From Okeania sp. SIO3I5 (GTDB lineage: Bacteria; Cyanobacteriota; Cyanobacteriia; Cyanobacteriales; Microcoleaceae), in the NCBI RefSeq assembly GCF_010672085.1, contig NZ_JAAHHT010000001.1, forward strand, positions 129,995 to 166,590: 36,596 bases of DNA. Reading direction: 5' to 3'. Under the pieces are notes generated by a model, which saw only the letters and a program-made list of their open reading frames with translations, ran no database searches and had not been told where the DNA came from. This document shows, one piece after another, positions 1 to 8,143 of this stretch; the first letter of the stretch is position 1, and each line of letters opens with the position of its first letter. The translations under genes were made by a program, and so were the position numbers.

Positions 1-312
1 GGAGATTTTTCAGGGTAGAAAAAATTTAATTTCTACCTGCCAATTTAAGGCTACAGTTGAAAAATAATTCCTAAGTTGATTGAGATTTATATTCCGACAA
101 GGAACAGGAAACAGTGCACCGGGAAGCAGGAACAGTCGGAAAAATATTTCCCCAATCTAGATTGCTCATAAATCTATTTCATACCCAATTATTTCTGAGC
201 TAGCTCAACTTTTTGAAGAGATATTTTTCAGGGTAGAAAAAATTTAATTTCTACCTGCCAATTTAAGGCTACAGTTGAAAAATAATTCCTAAGTTGATTG
301 AGATTTATATTC
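1..312. repeat. 94-bp direct repeat, two copies
   Basis: Positions 1-94 and 219-312 are nearly identical and are separated by about 124 bp of unrelated sequence. Each copy contains a small inverted repeat, GGTAGAAA with TTTCTACC (about 14-36 in the first copy), that could form a hairpin. No gene is visible in 1-561; the rest is AT-rich. The first copy touches the window edge, so it may continue outside. Confidence 0.85.
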
Positions 313-397
313 TTACTAAATCTATTTTTTAAACCTGCTTAAAAAAATAGCCATAAGAAATGATTTGTGAAAAAAAAGGGATTAATTATAAATTATG

Positions 398-546
398 AAT
401 TACCGAAAAATTCAGGTATAAAGTCTCTCCATTCATTGAGAAAAAACGGTAGAGGGATGAATAGGTTACCTAACCATATCCAATATCTCCCTTCAGAAGA
501 AAAAAATTCTTTTTAACCCAATCCTTCTGTGACAGAAGAGGTAATT
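398..546. repeat. Dispersed element with AATTACC / GGTAATT ends
   Basis: The stretch begins AATTACCGAAAAAT and ends GAAGAGGTAATT, giving short inverted ends. A related sequence lies at 21698-21794 and a more degraded one starts near 21513. All sit directly downstream of a minus-strand gene. The copy here carries about 50 extra bases in its middle. It looks like a small mobile or 3'-flanking element with no coding capacity. Confidence 0.55.
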
Positions 547-561
547 GTTAATTATTAATTA

Positions 562-1734
562 TTAACTATTAATTATTGAACCTATATCTGTATAAAACGA
601 TTGAAGTAATTTTGTATTTTCCTGCCAGTTAAGGTGAGCTTTAGCAAAATTAATTGCACCCTCACTTAACTTTTCAGATAGGGAATTAACACTCAATAAT
701 TTCTTCACAGAATCAACAATATTAACTGCATCAACCACAGGTAAAACCAAAGCATCTTTCTGATTTTCCATCTCTAAACCAATATTAGTAGCAGGCAAAA
801 TTACAGGTTTACCCATTGCTAAATATTCTGGCAATTTACAAGGAAAACGATAATCATTAAATTGATCTGGTCTACCAGGTTGAATTAACACATCTGCTAG
901 AGCCAAAATTTCTGGCATTAAACTCCGGTCTACATATCCTAATTCAATCGCATATTTTCGCGCCCAACTATCATCATCTCCTAAAAAATTACAGAAATCT
1001 CTACCCGTTCTAATTAATACTGCAGGTTGACCTTCTCGGTTCAAAATTGCCACTGCTAAATACAAACTTCTTACCTCATAAGTATTAGCAGCATGAACAT
1101 TTCCGGTGTAAGAAAAAACTAAATTATTGTCAGGAACGCCAAATTTTTTGGCTATTTCTGGATTAGGTTTTCTCGGATAAAAATACTCGGTTTCGACACC
1201 AGGCCATAAAATTAAACTCGGCACATTATTGGGCACAAATTCTTTTAACTTTTCAATAATAACTGTCACTCCATCCGCACTTGCTAGAAATTCCTTATAT
1301 TTTTGGGGATGAGAAACATTATCAGGAATTGCGAGGGAACTATTAGCAGTAGCAATTTCTTGGAAAGGTTTATTTAAGTATTTTTCGAGAACATATTCCT
1401 CATTATCTTCCAAATGAATGACTAATTTAAAGTTATAAGCTTTGCGGAGTTTATGACAGTAATTTCTAGTAATTTCCCTAGGAGTCCAAACATGAACAAC
1501 ATCGGGTCCTTGCTGATTTTTAAAGTATTCATTCAAGCGATAAAATTCACCATATTCTGTCACTTGATATAAATTTGCTAAATGTTCTCCTACCTGAGAA
1601 ACAGTCTGTTTATTTCTAGGTACAGCTACTACACAATCAAAACCAAATTCAACTAAATTATTAGCAAAATGATGTACATGAAGCGCACTATTAGAATGGA
1701 AATCTTCGTACAGAACAAATAAAATATTTTTCAT
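562..1734 (-). CDS. Glycosyltransferase, GT4/GT-B type
   Basis: Encodes 390 residues. The N-terminus (MKNILFVLYEDFHSNSALHV) is a typical Rossmann start for a GT-B enzyme. The C-terminal half carries the nucleotide-sugar binding region expected of GT4 enzymes: LADVLIQPGRP near residues 280-290, then FPCKLPEYLAMGKPV near 300-315, with the acidic residue of the EX7E-like motif. The probable role is transfer of an activated sugar in polysaccharide or glycolipid synthesis at the cytosolic membrane face; the substrate cannot be read from sequence. The gene stands alone, with repeat-filled spacers on both sides. No clear Shine-Dalgarno precedes the ATG at 1732-1734. Confidence 0.85.
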   Translation of the reverse strand: MKNILFVLYEDFHSNSALHVHHFANNLVEFGFDCVVAVPRNKQTVSQVGEHLANLYQVTEYGEFYRLNEYFKNQQGPDVVHVWTPREITRNYCHKLRKAYNFKLVIHLEDNEEYVLEKYLNKPFQEIATANSSLAIPDNVSHPQKYKEFLASADGVTVIIEKLKEFVPNNVPSLILWPGVETEYFYPRKPNPEIAKKFGVPDNNLVFSYTGNVHAANTYEVRSLYLAVAILNREGQPAVLIRTGRDFCNFLGDDDSWARKYAIELGYVDRSLMPEILALADVLIQPGRPDQFNDYRFPCKLPEYLAMGKPVILPATNIGLEMENQKDALVLPVVDAVNIVDSVKKLLSVNSLSEKLSEGAINFAKAHLNWQENTKLLQSFYTDIGSIINS

Positions 1735-2140
1735 TTTTAGAGGGAGTAGGGAGTAATTTCAGTTATCAGTTATCAGTTATCAGTTATCAGTAACTCAATG
1801 GAATAGGGAGGCTTGAAATACTGAATTTATTTTTTCATCCCCTTGTAGAGCAAAAGCTCGCAGTGCAGCCAAGGGGAGGCTTAAAACCTTATTTTTATGG
1901 CGATAAAATGTGTAATTAATTTTGCTTATGAACTTAGTATTTTATAAGCATTCAGCTATCAGCTATGAGTTATTAGATTATGATCATATCGAAGGATAAA
2001 TTGGTCTCCAAGTAGAATGAAAACTTATGAAAAAAAAGTTCATTAGCTAACTTTAGTAAGTTATTACGTTCAAAAGCTAAAAGCTAAAAGCTAAAAGCTT
2101 ATAGTATTTTTAAGTCATTTTGGCGATTATATTATCATAC
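1735..2140. other. Gene-free spacer with heptamer repeats
   Basis: Holds two heptanucleotide runs: AGTTATC repeated at about 1760-1791 and AAAGCTA repeated at about 2072-2099. No convincing coding sequence or RNA is visible. Confidence 0.6.
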
Positions 2141-2233
2141 TATAGCGATGTGAGAAAAAACTGTAGGGGTTTGGTCTCCAAACCCCTACGATCAAATATT
2201 ATAAATTCTCACAAATCACAACTGATTGCTATA
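2141..2233. repeat. Small inverted-repeat element with 12-bp perfect hairpin
   Basis: Left end TATAGCGATG, right end GATTGCTATA (2224-2233). The core at 2163-2189 is a perfect hairpin with 12-bp arms, GTAGGGGTTTGG and CCAAACCCCTAC, around a 3-base loop. It belongs to the same family as 4251-4436, 9726-9772, about 16817-16890 and 23547-23684. It is probably a MITE-like element; the hairpin could also act as a transcription terminator or RNA processing signal. Confidence 0.7.
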
Positions 2234-2272
2234 TTTTAATTATGTAGCAAAAATTTTGTTAGTATTTCATAT

Positions 2273-2377
2273 TAGACATCTGCAAAAATTAAAATTAATT
2301 ATTATCCATAAATTATCAATTACTCTCCCCTATTCCCTATTTCCTGTTCCCTGTTCCCTCTTTTCTGGAGATGTCTA
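2273..2377. mobile_element. MITE-like element, TAGACATCT family, copy A
   Basis: Begins TAGACATCTGCAAAAA and ends TTTCTGGAGATGTCTA, which match as inverted repeats at 14 of 16 positions. Total length is 105 bp. The interior contains CCATAAATTATCAATTA, shared with copy C (23434-23544, opposite orientation), and a TTCCCTG heptamer run shared with copy B (20654-20764). There is no open frame. The ends start with TA, compatible with TA-target insertion, but a duplication cannot be proven here. Confidence 0.75.
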
Positions 2378-2535
2378 TTATTAAGACTGGTAAGGGGTAT
2401 GAGGGGTATAGGTATTCATAACTCCCAAAGTTATGATGAAAAATAATTTTGTCTTTGCCTATTCCCTGTTCCCTGTTCCCTATTCCCTATTCCCAACAAT
2501 GTAAACTTAAGTACATTATCAATGGAGAAAAATTA

Positions 2536-3591
2536 ATGGATCTAGTCAGACTCCAAAATTCATTGGACAATATCTCGTTTGCTATCTTATTTACCACAAT
2601 GCTCATTTACTGGGTAGGTGCTGCTTTTCCTCGTATTCCCTATCTCTCAATTTTGGGTTCTACAGGAATGGCGATCGCTAATCTCTGTATAGCAACATTA
2701 CTGGGCGCTCGTTGGTTAGAAGCTGGTTATTTCCCTATTAGCAACTTGTACGAATCTCTATTTTTTCTGACATGGGGACTTACTACTATTCATCTTATTG
2801 CAGAAAATATGAGTGGCAGTCGCCTAGTGGGAGTTTTTACTTCTCCAGTTGCTATGGGTATTTCTGCTTTTGCTGCCCTAACTTTGCCCTCCGATATGCA
2901 GATATCTGAACCCCTGGTACCTGCTCTAAAATCTAATTGGTTGATGATGCACGTTAGTGTGATGATGTTGAGTTATGCGACTCTTATGGTTGGGTCTTTA
3001 TTGGCGATCGCTTTTCTAATTATCACCAGTGGCCAAAAAGTCGAACTTAGTGGCAGTTCTTTTGGCACTCGTGCTTATAGAAATAATCATTTCGTGAAGC
3101 ACTCGGAAAATTTGCAACTACAAACAGAAGGAGCTAACCTGAACGAAATTAATAACAACCATCAACCTTTTCCCCTATCTGGAAACAATGGCCATAGTCA
3201 AACTGCAGTCTTAGAAATGACCCAGGTTACTCAAGGAGTTGAGGTAGAAACAACCCTTTCACCGGAGCGTTTGAATATTGCTCAAATCCTAGATAATATT
3301 AGTTATCGTATCATTGGTTTGGGGTTTCCACTGCTGACTATTGGGATTATTGCTGGAGCAGTTTGGGCCAATGAAGCTTGGGGTTCTTATTGGAGTTGGG
3401 ACCCGAAAGAAACTTGGGCCTTAATTACTTGGTTAGTATTTGCGGCCTATCTTCATGCTCGCATTACTAGAGGATGGCAAGGGCGAAAACCTGCTATTTT
3501 GGCAGCTACCGGATTTGCTGTAGTCTGGGTATGTTATTTAGGTGTGAATCTTTTGGGTAAAGGTTTACATTCTTATGGTTGGTTTTTTTAA
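2536..3591 (+). CDS. ccsB: c-type cytochrome biogenesis protein CcsB (WWD protein; CcsA in chloroplast naming)
   Basis: System II cytochrome c maturation protein, a multi-pass membrane protein that presents haem to apocytochromes on the lumenal/periplasmic side with Ccs1. The 351-residue product carries the tryptophan-rich WWD signature [18 protein letters not shown] near its C-terminus and conserved histidines ([18 protein letters not shown], and H in [10 protein letters not shown]). A hydrophilic loop of about 80 residues (SGQKVELSG to LSPERLNIA) separates the membrane segments. I chose ATG 2536, which has GGAG at 2524-2527; a longer frame from TTG 2449 only translates the TTCCCTG heptamer repeat. 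Expected in the thylakoid and/or plasma membrane. Confidence 0.92.
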   Translation: MDLVRLQNSLDNISFAILFTTMLIYWVGAAFPRIPYLSILGSTGMAIANLCIATLLGARWLEAGYFPISNLYESLFFLTWGLTTIHLIAENMSGSRLVGVFTSPVAMGISAFAALTLPSDMQISEPLVPALKSNWLMMHVSVMMLSYATLMVGSLLAIAFLIITSGQKVELSGSSFGTRAYRNNHFVKHSENLQLQTEGANLNEINNNHQPFPLSGNNGHSQTAVLEMTQVTQGVEVETTLSPERLNIAQILDNISYRIIGLGFPLLTIGIIAGAVWANEAWGSYWSWDPKETWALITWLVFAAYLHARITRGWQGRKPAILAATGFAVVWVCYLGVNLLGKGLHSYGWFF

Positions 3592-3743
3592 TTGAAAATT
3601 AATGGCGTACAAAATAGCTTTTAACTTACTTCATTTCAAGGAAAAGGAAAGAGGGAAATAGGGAGTTGGGGGTAGGAAATAGCTATTATTAAGTTTCCTA
3701 TTCCCTTTTCTTCTTTCGTTCAAAATAAATCCAGGGCATTAGT

Positions 3744-4067
3744 ATGGAAACTGAAGTTTATCAATTAAATAATGATGATGTATTGTCTACAGGTGCTAGT
3801 CTTTTAATGTTTCAATGTACATTTAAAGTTCGCGAATATATAACTATGATTTTAACTAGGTTAGAGTCGGAAAATTTATTTGAAGATGGGTTAGAATGTC
3901 AATTATTAAAACCTGGTTCTTACTGGAAAAAAGGAAAGATAAAACTTCGTTTAGAATTTTATACAGAAACTTCTGATATGGTTTCAAAAAAAGGCTTATC
4001 TGAAACTTTTGTTAATTCTATTCCCGATACTGAAGAAATACCAGAGGATGTAGGAATGTGGAGTTAA
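3744..4067 (+). CDS. KGK-domain protein
   Basis: Small acidic protein of 107 residues. The segment GSYWKKGKIKLRLEFYTE (about 57-74) matches the KGK domain, a cyanobacteria-specific domain of unknown function named for this motif. It is preceded by the usual FKVREYITMILTRLES helix-like stretch. No signal peptide or membrane segment is present, so it is probably cytosolic. It starts 152 bp after ccsB with repeat sequence between, so co-transcription is uncertain. The C-terminus is acidic (PDTEEIPEDVG). Function unknown. Confidence 0.8.
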   Translation: METEVYQLNNDDVLSTGASLLMFQCTFKVREYITMILTRLESENLFEDGLECQLLKPGSYWKKGKIKLRLEFYTETSDMVSKKGLSETFVNSIPDTEEIPEDVGMWS

Positions 4068-4189
4068 TTTTCAATAAATTATCAGTCGCGAATTAGTAGT
4101 TTTTATCTTAAGGGAATAGGGAATAGAGATTAGTATTAATTGGATCAAGATTTCTATAGCTTAACTTGGTGGTGGTACATTGTAATGGT

Positions 4190-4436
4190 GGTCTATTGTA
4201 ATTATTTTGGTTAAGGGGAATAGCAGTGGAAGCATCTTGCTCCATTGCTATATAGCAATCCGCGATCCGTGTTGTAACATTTTATCGTAGGGGTTTGGTC
4301 TCCTTTCCCCAAGCGAAAATGGGATTTGGAAACCAAACCCCTACAGTTTGTTTCACAAATAAACAGGACTTACGCAAAGAAACCAGGTTTCTGGGTTCGC
4401 CTGCGTAATTCTGATAAATAATTTAGGATTGCTATA
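4190..4436. repeat. Nested inverted-repeat elements
   Basis: The left part (about 4190-4247) contains CTATTGTAATTATTTTGGT and a hairpin-like GGAAGCATCTTGCTCC, and recurs at about 17580-17632. The right part is bounded by TATAGCAATC (4251-4260) and GATTGCTATA (about 4427-4436) and has the GTAGGGGTTTGGTCTCC / CCAAACCCCTAC core at 4287-4344. A further palindromic piece, GGACTTACGCA to TGCGTAATTCT (about 4367-4414), sits inside it. No coding sequence is seen in 4068-4583. Confidence 0.65.
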
Positions 4437-4583
4437 TATGTTGATAATTCTGTAATTACTTCAACATTCAATCTATCGATTTTCTTACCTCCCAAGTTCC
4501 CCCAACTATATAATAATAAGTATTCAACCGGATTTTATATTAGTAGGTAATTTTTTATTCTCTTCGTCGGACAGATTTTAGCA

Positions 4584-6848
4584 ATGAAAAATGAACTTTA
4601 TCTTCAAAAAAAAAGTTATTCTGATTTACTACTATATCTGACTTTAAATATAGAAGATTTTCAAATATCGCCCAAAATAAAATTAGAAACTGACTTACCG
4701 CAAAAAGTTAGAGACGATATTAAAACTTATTTTTGTACTTATAAGTCTGCTTGTCAATTTGCTAACCAGATATTCCTAGAAATTTACAAACCTGGTGCGA
4801 TCAAAAAATACTGTAAACAAAGCAAAATAGGGAAAAAATTACCAACTGCTTTTTATATTCATATCTCTGCTTTAGAAGAACTTCATCCCTTACTACGACT
4901 CTACGAAAATTTAGCGCAACGTTTATATTTTCAAGCAGTTTCTAGAGAAAAAGCTGATGGCAAGATCGCCACATTAATAAAGTTTAATTTTGACAAACCA
5001 ACAATTTCTTATTTACACTATCCAGATTTTGATATTGACGCTCATCCTGCCTTAAAAACTAGCATTTCTATCAATATGAATGATGGAAAAATTGACCAGA
5101 GAAACTACAGCAATAGTAAAAATCCTCCTGTGCTGCATCGGAAAGAAACTTTTGTCACTCCTGAATATCCCCACTACAAAAAATTCGCTCAATTAACTTC
5201 TGCTGAAGTCAAACTAGGACTGTTAGATAATACTCGTTTAATTGGTACTCGCAAAGGATGGTTAACCCACCTAAAAAATCATGGCATAGAAATTAAAGAG
5301 CATGATGTAATTCAACATACTATTGAGATGCCAATTCCTCAAATAGAACGTCATAAAGCTGCAATAATTCGTAGACGAATTTCTAAACCAGTACGTTTAG
5401 CTGTACAAGCAAATCTATTTACAGAAGGCAGAACTTTTTTTGACTATGGTTGTGGATATGGCGAGGATATCAAATATATTGCTGAAAAAGGTCATTTAAG
5501 TGCAGGTTGGGACCCCTATTATTTACCAGAAGCTCCTTGTGTTGCTGCTGATATTGTTAATATTAGTTATGTGATTAATGTAATAGAATCTTTGACAGAA
5601 CGTAGGGAAGCTTTGATTAAATCTTGGGAGTTGACTAAACAAGTTTTAATTGTTTCTGCTCTGGTATTAGTTGATGATAGTAAAACTGAGGGAAAACTTG
5701 GTTATGGAGATGGCATAATTACAACTCGTAAGACTTTTCAAAAATATTATGAACAGCAAGAGTTAAAGTGTTATATTGATCAAGTTTTGAATGTAGATTC
5801 GATTCCGATCGATTTAGGAATTTTCTTTGTTTTTAGAGATGAAGCAGAAGCTCAAAATTACCTGGCAAATCGGTTGAAAACCCATTTATATACACCTAGA
5901 ATTAGTTGCAAAAATAAGCGGTTTGAAGATTATCAAGACCAGCTTATTCCTTTGATGAATTTTATGAGCGATCGCGGTCGTCTACCAATTAGAGAAGAAC
6001 TCGCGGAAGAAACAGATTTAATTGCAGAATTTGGTACTTTTCGTCGTGCATTTCAGTTAATTCTTCAGGTAACAAATTATCAAGAATGGGATAAAATAAC
6101 GGATAAACGTCGTCAAGATTTGTTGGTATATTTAGCTTTAACTAAATTTGGTCGTCGCCCTAAATTTTCCCAATTCTCAGAAACAGTTAGAAATGATATT
6201 AGAGCTTTATTTGGTAGTTACACTAAAGCCTGTACTTTGGCTGATTTAATGTTATTTAGTTTAAGTAAGTCTGACTTAATTAGTAAATGTTGTAAAAATA
6301 GTTTAATTGGTTATAAATCTGCTAATTCTCTATTAGTTCATGTTTCTGCTGTAGCCAAACTCGACCCCTTGTTGCGACTTTATGAAGGTTGTGCTAATCG
6401 TACAATTGGTAGATTAAGTGAGGTAAATATCGTGAAATTTCATCATAAATTACCGATAATATCTTATTTATTTTATCCCGAATTCGATACGGAAGCTCAC
6501 CCAATTTTACATACAACTATGAATATTGATTTACGGGATTTGAGCGTCAGTTATGAGGATTATACAAATGAATATAATCCACCAATTTTGCATAGAAAAG
6601 ATGCTTTAGTAACTCCAGATTATCCGCACTATGAAAAATTTGCTAAACTTACAGTGCAAGAAGAAGATAGAGGACTTTTAAATGATTTAAAACAGATTCA
6701 AAATAGACTTGGTTGGCTCAAATGTTTAGAGGAAAATTGTACAGAAATTAAAGGTCATCGTATTTATTGGCGTACTAATGTTGACCCTTATCAATTAAAA
6801 ATATTAAAGTCTGCTGATGCTGCTCGGAAACGTAGAAGAAAGCAATAA
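4584..6848 (+). CDS. DNA phosphorothioation-associated putative methyltransferase, with duplicated flanking module
   Basis: 754 residues. Central part (about 250-415): HKAAIIRRRISKPVRLAVQA, then SAM-binding motif TFFDYGCGYGEDIKYIAEKG (284-303), GWDPYY (308-313) and ADIVNISYVINVIES, a class I methyltransferase core. This matches the family found beside dnd phosphorothioation genes. Residues about 10-240 and 508-735 are homologous to each other: both have YxTKAC/YKSAC, H(I/V)SA, PLLRLYE, (I/V)SYLxYPxFD, AHP, NPP(V/I)LHRK, VTP(E/D)YPHY and GWL in the same order. So the enzyme core sits between two copies of one module. No dnd genes lie in the window. The C-terminus is basic (RKRRRKQ). A GC-rich hairpin follows the stop (about 6853-6871). 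Methylation activity and target are inferred only. Confidence 0.85.
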   Translation: MKNELYLQKKSYSDLLLYLTLNIEDFQISPKIKLETDLPQKVRDDIKTYFCTYKSACQFANQIFLEIYKPGAIKKYCKQSKIGKKLPTAFYIHISALEELHPLLRLYENLAQRLYFQAVSREKADGKIATLIKFNFDKPTISYLHYPDFDIDAHPALKTSISINMNDGKIDQRNYSNSKNPPVLHRKETFVTPEYPHYKKFAQLTSAEVKLGLLDNTRLIGTRKGWLTHLKNHGIEIKEHDVIQHTIEMPIPQIERHKAAIIRRRISKPVRLAVQANLFTEGRTFFDYGCGYGEDIKYIAEKGHLSAGWDPYYLPEAPCVAADIVNISYVINVIESLTERREALIKSWELTKQVLIVSALVLVDDSKTEGKLGYGDGIITTRKTFQKYYEQQELKCYIDQVLNVDSIPIDLGIFFVFRDEAEAQNYLANRLKTHLYTPRISCKNKRFEDYQDQLIPLMNFMSDRGRLPIREELAEETDLIAEFGTFRRAFQLILQVTNYQEWDKITDKRRQDLLVYLALTKFGRRPKFSQFSETVRNDIRALFGSYTKACTLADLMLFSLSKSDLISKCCKNSLIGYKSANSLLVHVSAVAKLDPLLRLYEGCANRTIGRLSEVNIVKFHHKLPIISYLFYPEFDTEAHPILHTTMNIDLRDLSVSYEDYTNEYNPPILHRKDALVTPDYPHYEKFAKLTVQEEDRGLLNDLKQIQNRLGWLKCLEENCTEIKGHRIYWRTNVDPYQLKILKSADAARKRRRKQ

Positions 6849-7058
6849 ATAATCCCCCTTAGAAAGGAGGGTGGGGAGGTGTGGGAAGTGTGGGAAGTGT
6901 GGGAGGAAAGTCCGCTTTTATTCATGCAACTTGGGTATCCCCAAGACCTTATTTTCCTCATCCTCCTCACCCTCTCCCTAAATATTCTCTGGCGACAAAG
7001 AATTAGCCCTGCCCCCCTTTGTAAGCTATCCCTTATAAGGAACTCTTGAAACCCTTGT

Positions 7059-7137
7059 GGGAGGATGGGGAGGATGGGGAGGATGGGGAGGATGGGGAGG
7101 ATGGGGAGGAGGGGGAGGATGGGGAGGAGGGGGAGGA
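7059..7137. repeat. G-rich 9-bp tandem repeat (GGATGGGGA)n
   Basis: About eight or nine copies of GGATGGGGA with GGAGGGGGA variants, all purine except T. A related GTGTGGGAA run is at about 6878-6905. The G-tracts could form G-quadruplexes on the + strand. A frame across it (7057-7245) encodes only Gly/Trp from the repeat and is not a gene. The rest of 6849-7398 shows no gene. Confidence 0.85.
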
Positions 7138-7398
7138 AGAATTCTGTCTACATTCATAAAAAAGTGTATTGAAAAATACTCTTTTCTCCTGAAAAAGGCG
7201 ATTCAAGACTTAAACATAACTCCTCTATGTTGTCAAGTTTTATGAAAAGAGAAAGATGTTGATAAAGCATAGCTTTGTAAGGCAGGGGGGAGATATAAAA
7301 ATGACTAATTATTCTCACTATGCTATAGAACTGCTATGTTATTTCATATAAGTGATATTTTTTTCGGTTTTTAACAGTATTGTAAATGCAAATAAAAG

Positions 7399-7650
7399 AT
7401 GATGATTACTATTAATTTAAAACCAGAAATTGAAGCTAAAATCAAAGAAAAAGCTAAGTTACAAGACTTATCAATTGAAAAGTATATTGAAATTTTAATT
7501 GAAAAAGAAATTGAAAGTATTGTTTCTGAAGTTGACGAAACAGCCTACTTATTTAAAAGTGAAGCCAACAAAAATAGGTTGTTAAATGCTGTGGAAAATG
7601 TCGAGCATCAAACCAATTTAATTGAACTTTCATTAGAGGAAATTGAGTGA
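7399..7650 (+). CDS. Type II antitoxin, YefM-like C-terminus on a ribbon-helix-helix-like N-terminus
   Basis: 83 residues. The first about 40 (ITINLKPEIEAKIKEKAKL, then IEKYIEILIEKEI) look like a ribbon-helix-helix DNA-binding fold: one beta strand and two helices. The last half contains DETAYLFKSEANKNRLLNAV, which resembles the toxin-binding tail of YefM/Phd antitoxins (ETAYLLRSPANxxRLL). The stop codon overlaps the GTG start of the toxin frame, the usual translational coupling. By family knowledge it would neutralise the YoeB-like toxin and autorepress the operon. The start could be either of two adjacent ATGs (7399 or 7402). Confidence 0.8.
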   Translation: MMITINLKPEIEAKIKEKAKLQDLSIEKYIEILIEKEIESIVSEVDETAYLFKSEANKNRLLNAVENVEHQTNLIELSLEEIE

Positions 7651-7910
7651 GTAAAAGAATTGTGTTTGAAGCTTCTGCTTTTTCAGACTTTACTGAGTGA
7701 GTGAAAATTGATAAAAAAATTCATCAGAAAATAGTCGCTCTGATTAAAGATATTGACCGTTCTTCATTTTCTGGTTTAGGTAAACCAGAACCGCTTAAAT
7801 ATGAACTCAGTGGTTATTGGTCCAGACGTATCAATGATGAACATCGTTTAGTTTACAAAGTAACTGATTATGAAATTATTATTATTGCCTGTAAATACCA
7901 TTATGAGTAA
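7647..7910 (+). pseudogene. YoeB-like mRNA interferase interrupted by an in-frame TGA
   Basis: Frame from GTG 7647 reads (M)SKRIVFEASAFSDFTE, then TGA at 7698-7700, then VKIDKKIHQKIVALI and on to the stop at 7910. The position of the TGA corresponds to a Trp commonly found in YoeB homologues (W before xxxDKK), so a single TGG to TGA change explains it. The rest is intact: GLGKPEPLK with the catalytic-type Glu, SGYWSRRI, EHRLVY with Arg, and the terminal KYHYE with His-Tyr. Re-initiation at GTG 7701, immediately after the TGA, would give a 69-residue product lacking the first beta strand. Either an inactivated toxin or a translationally attenuated one; a sequencing error is possible. Confidence 0.8.
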
Positions 7911-8143
7911 TAGAAGAAATTAAAAAAAAGGTTGTTACATTATTAATCTGTAAATTCCCACCAGCAGATAAAACTACTGTAGCAATATTTTATGGAAACG
8001 GTATAAAACTCCAAATAAAACAGGTTTGATATTACCTATTTAGATACAAATATTTTGCTTTAATCTAGCTGTAAAGTTACAATAACCAAAATAGCAGAAC
8101 TATCATCTGCAAGTCTTTCCTAAAACTTTAAAATCAAGAGATA

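Noticed and set aside
2449-2535. Longer ccsB start at TTG 2449
   Set aside because: The added residues are a translated heptamer repeat; ATG 2536 has a proper GGAG site.
7057-7245. Open frame of 62 codons
   Set aside because: Its first half is the translated GGATGGGGA repeat (Gly-Trp only) and the rest has no protein-like features.
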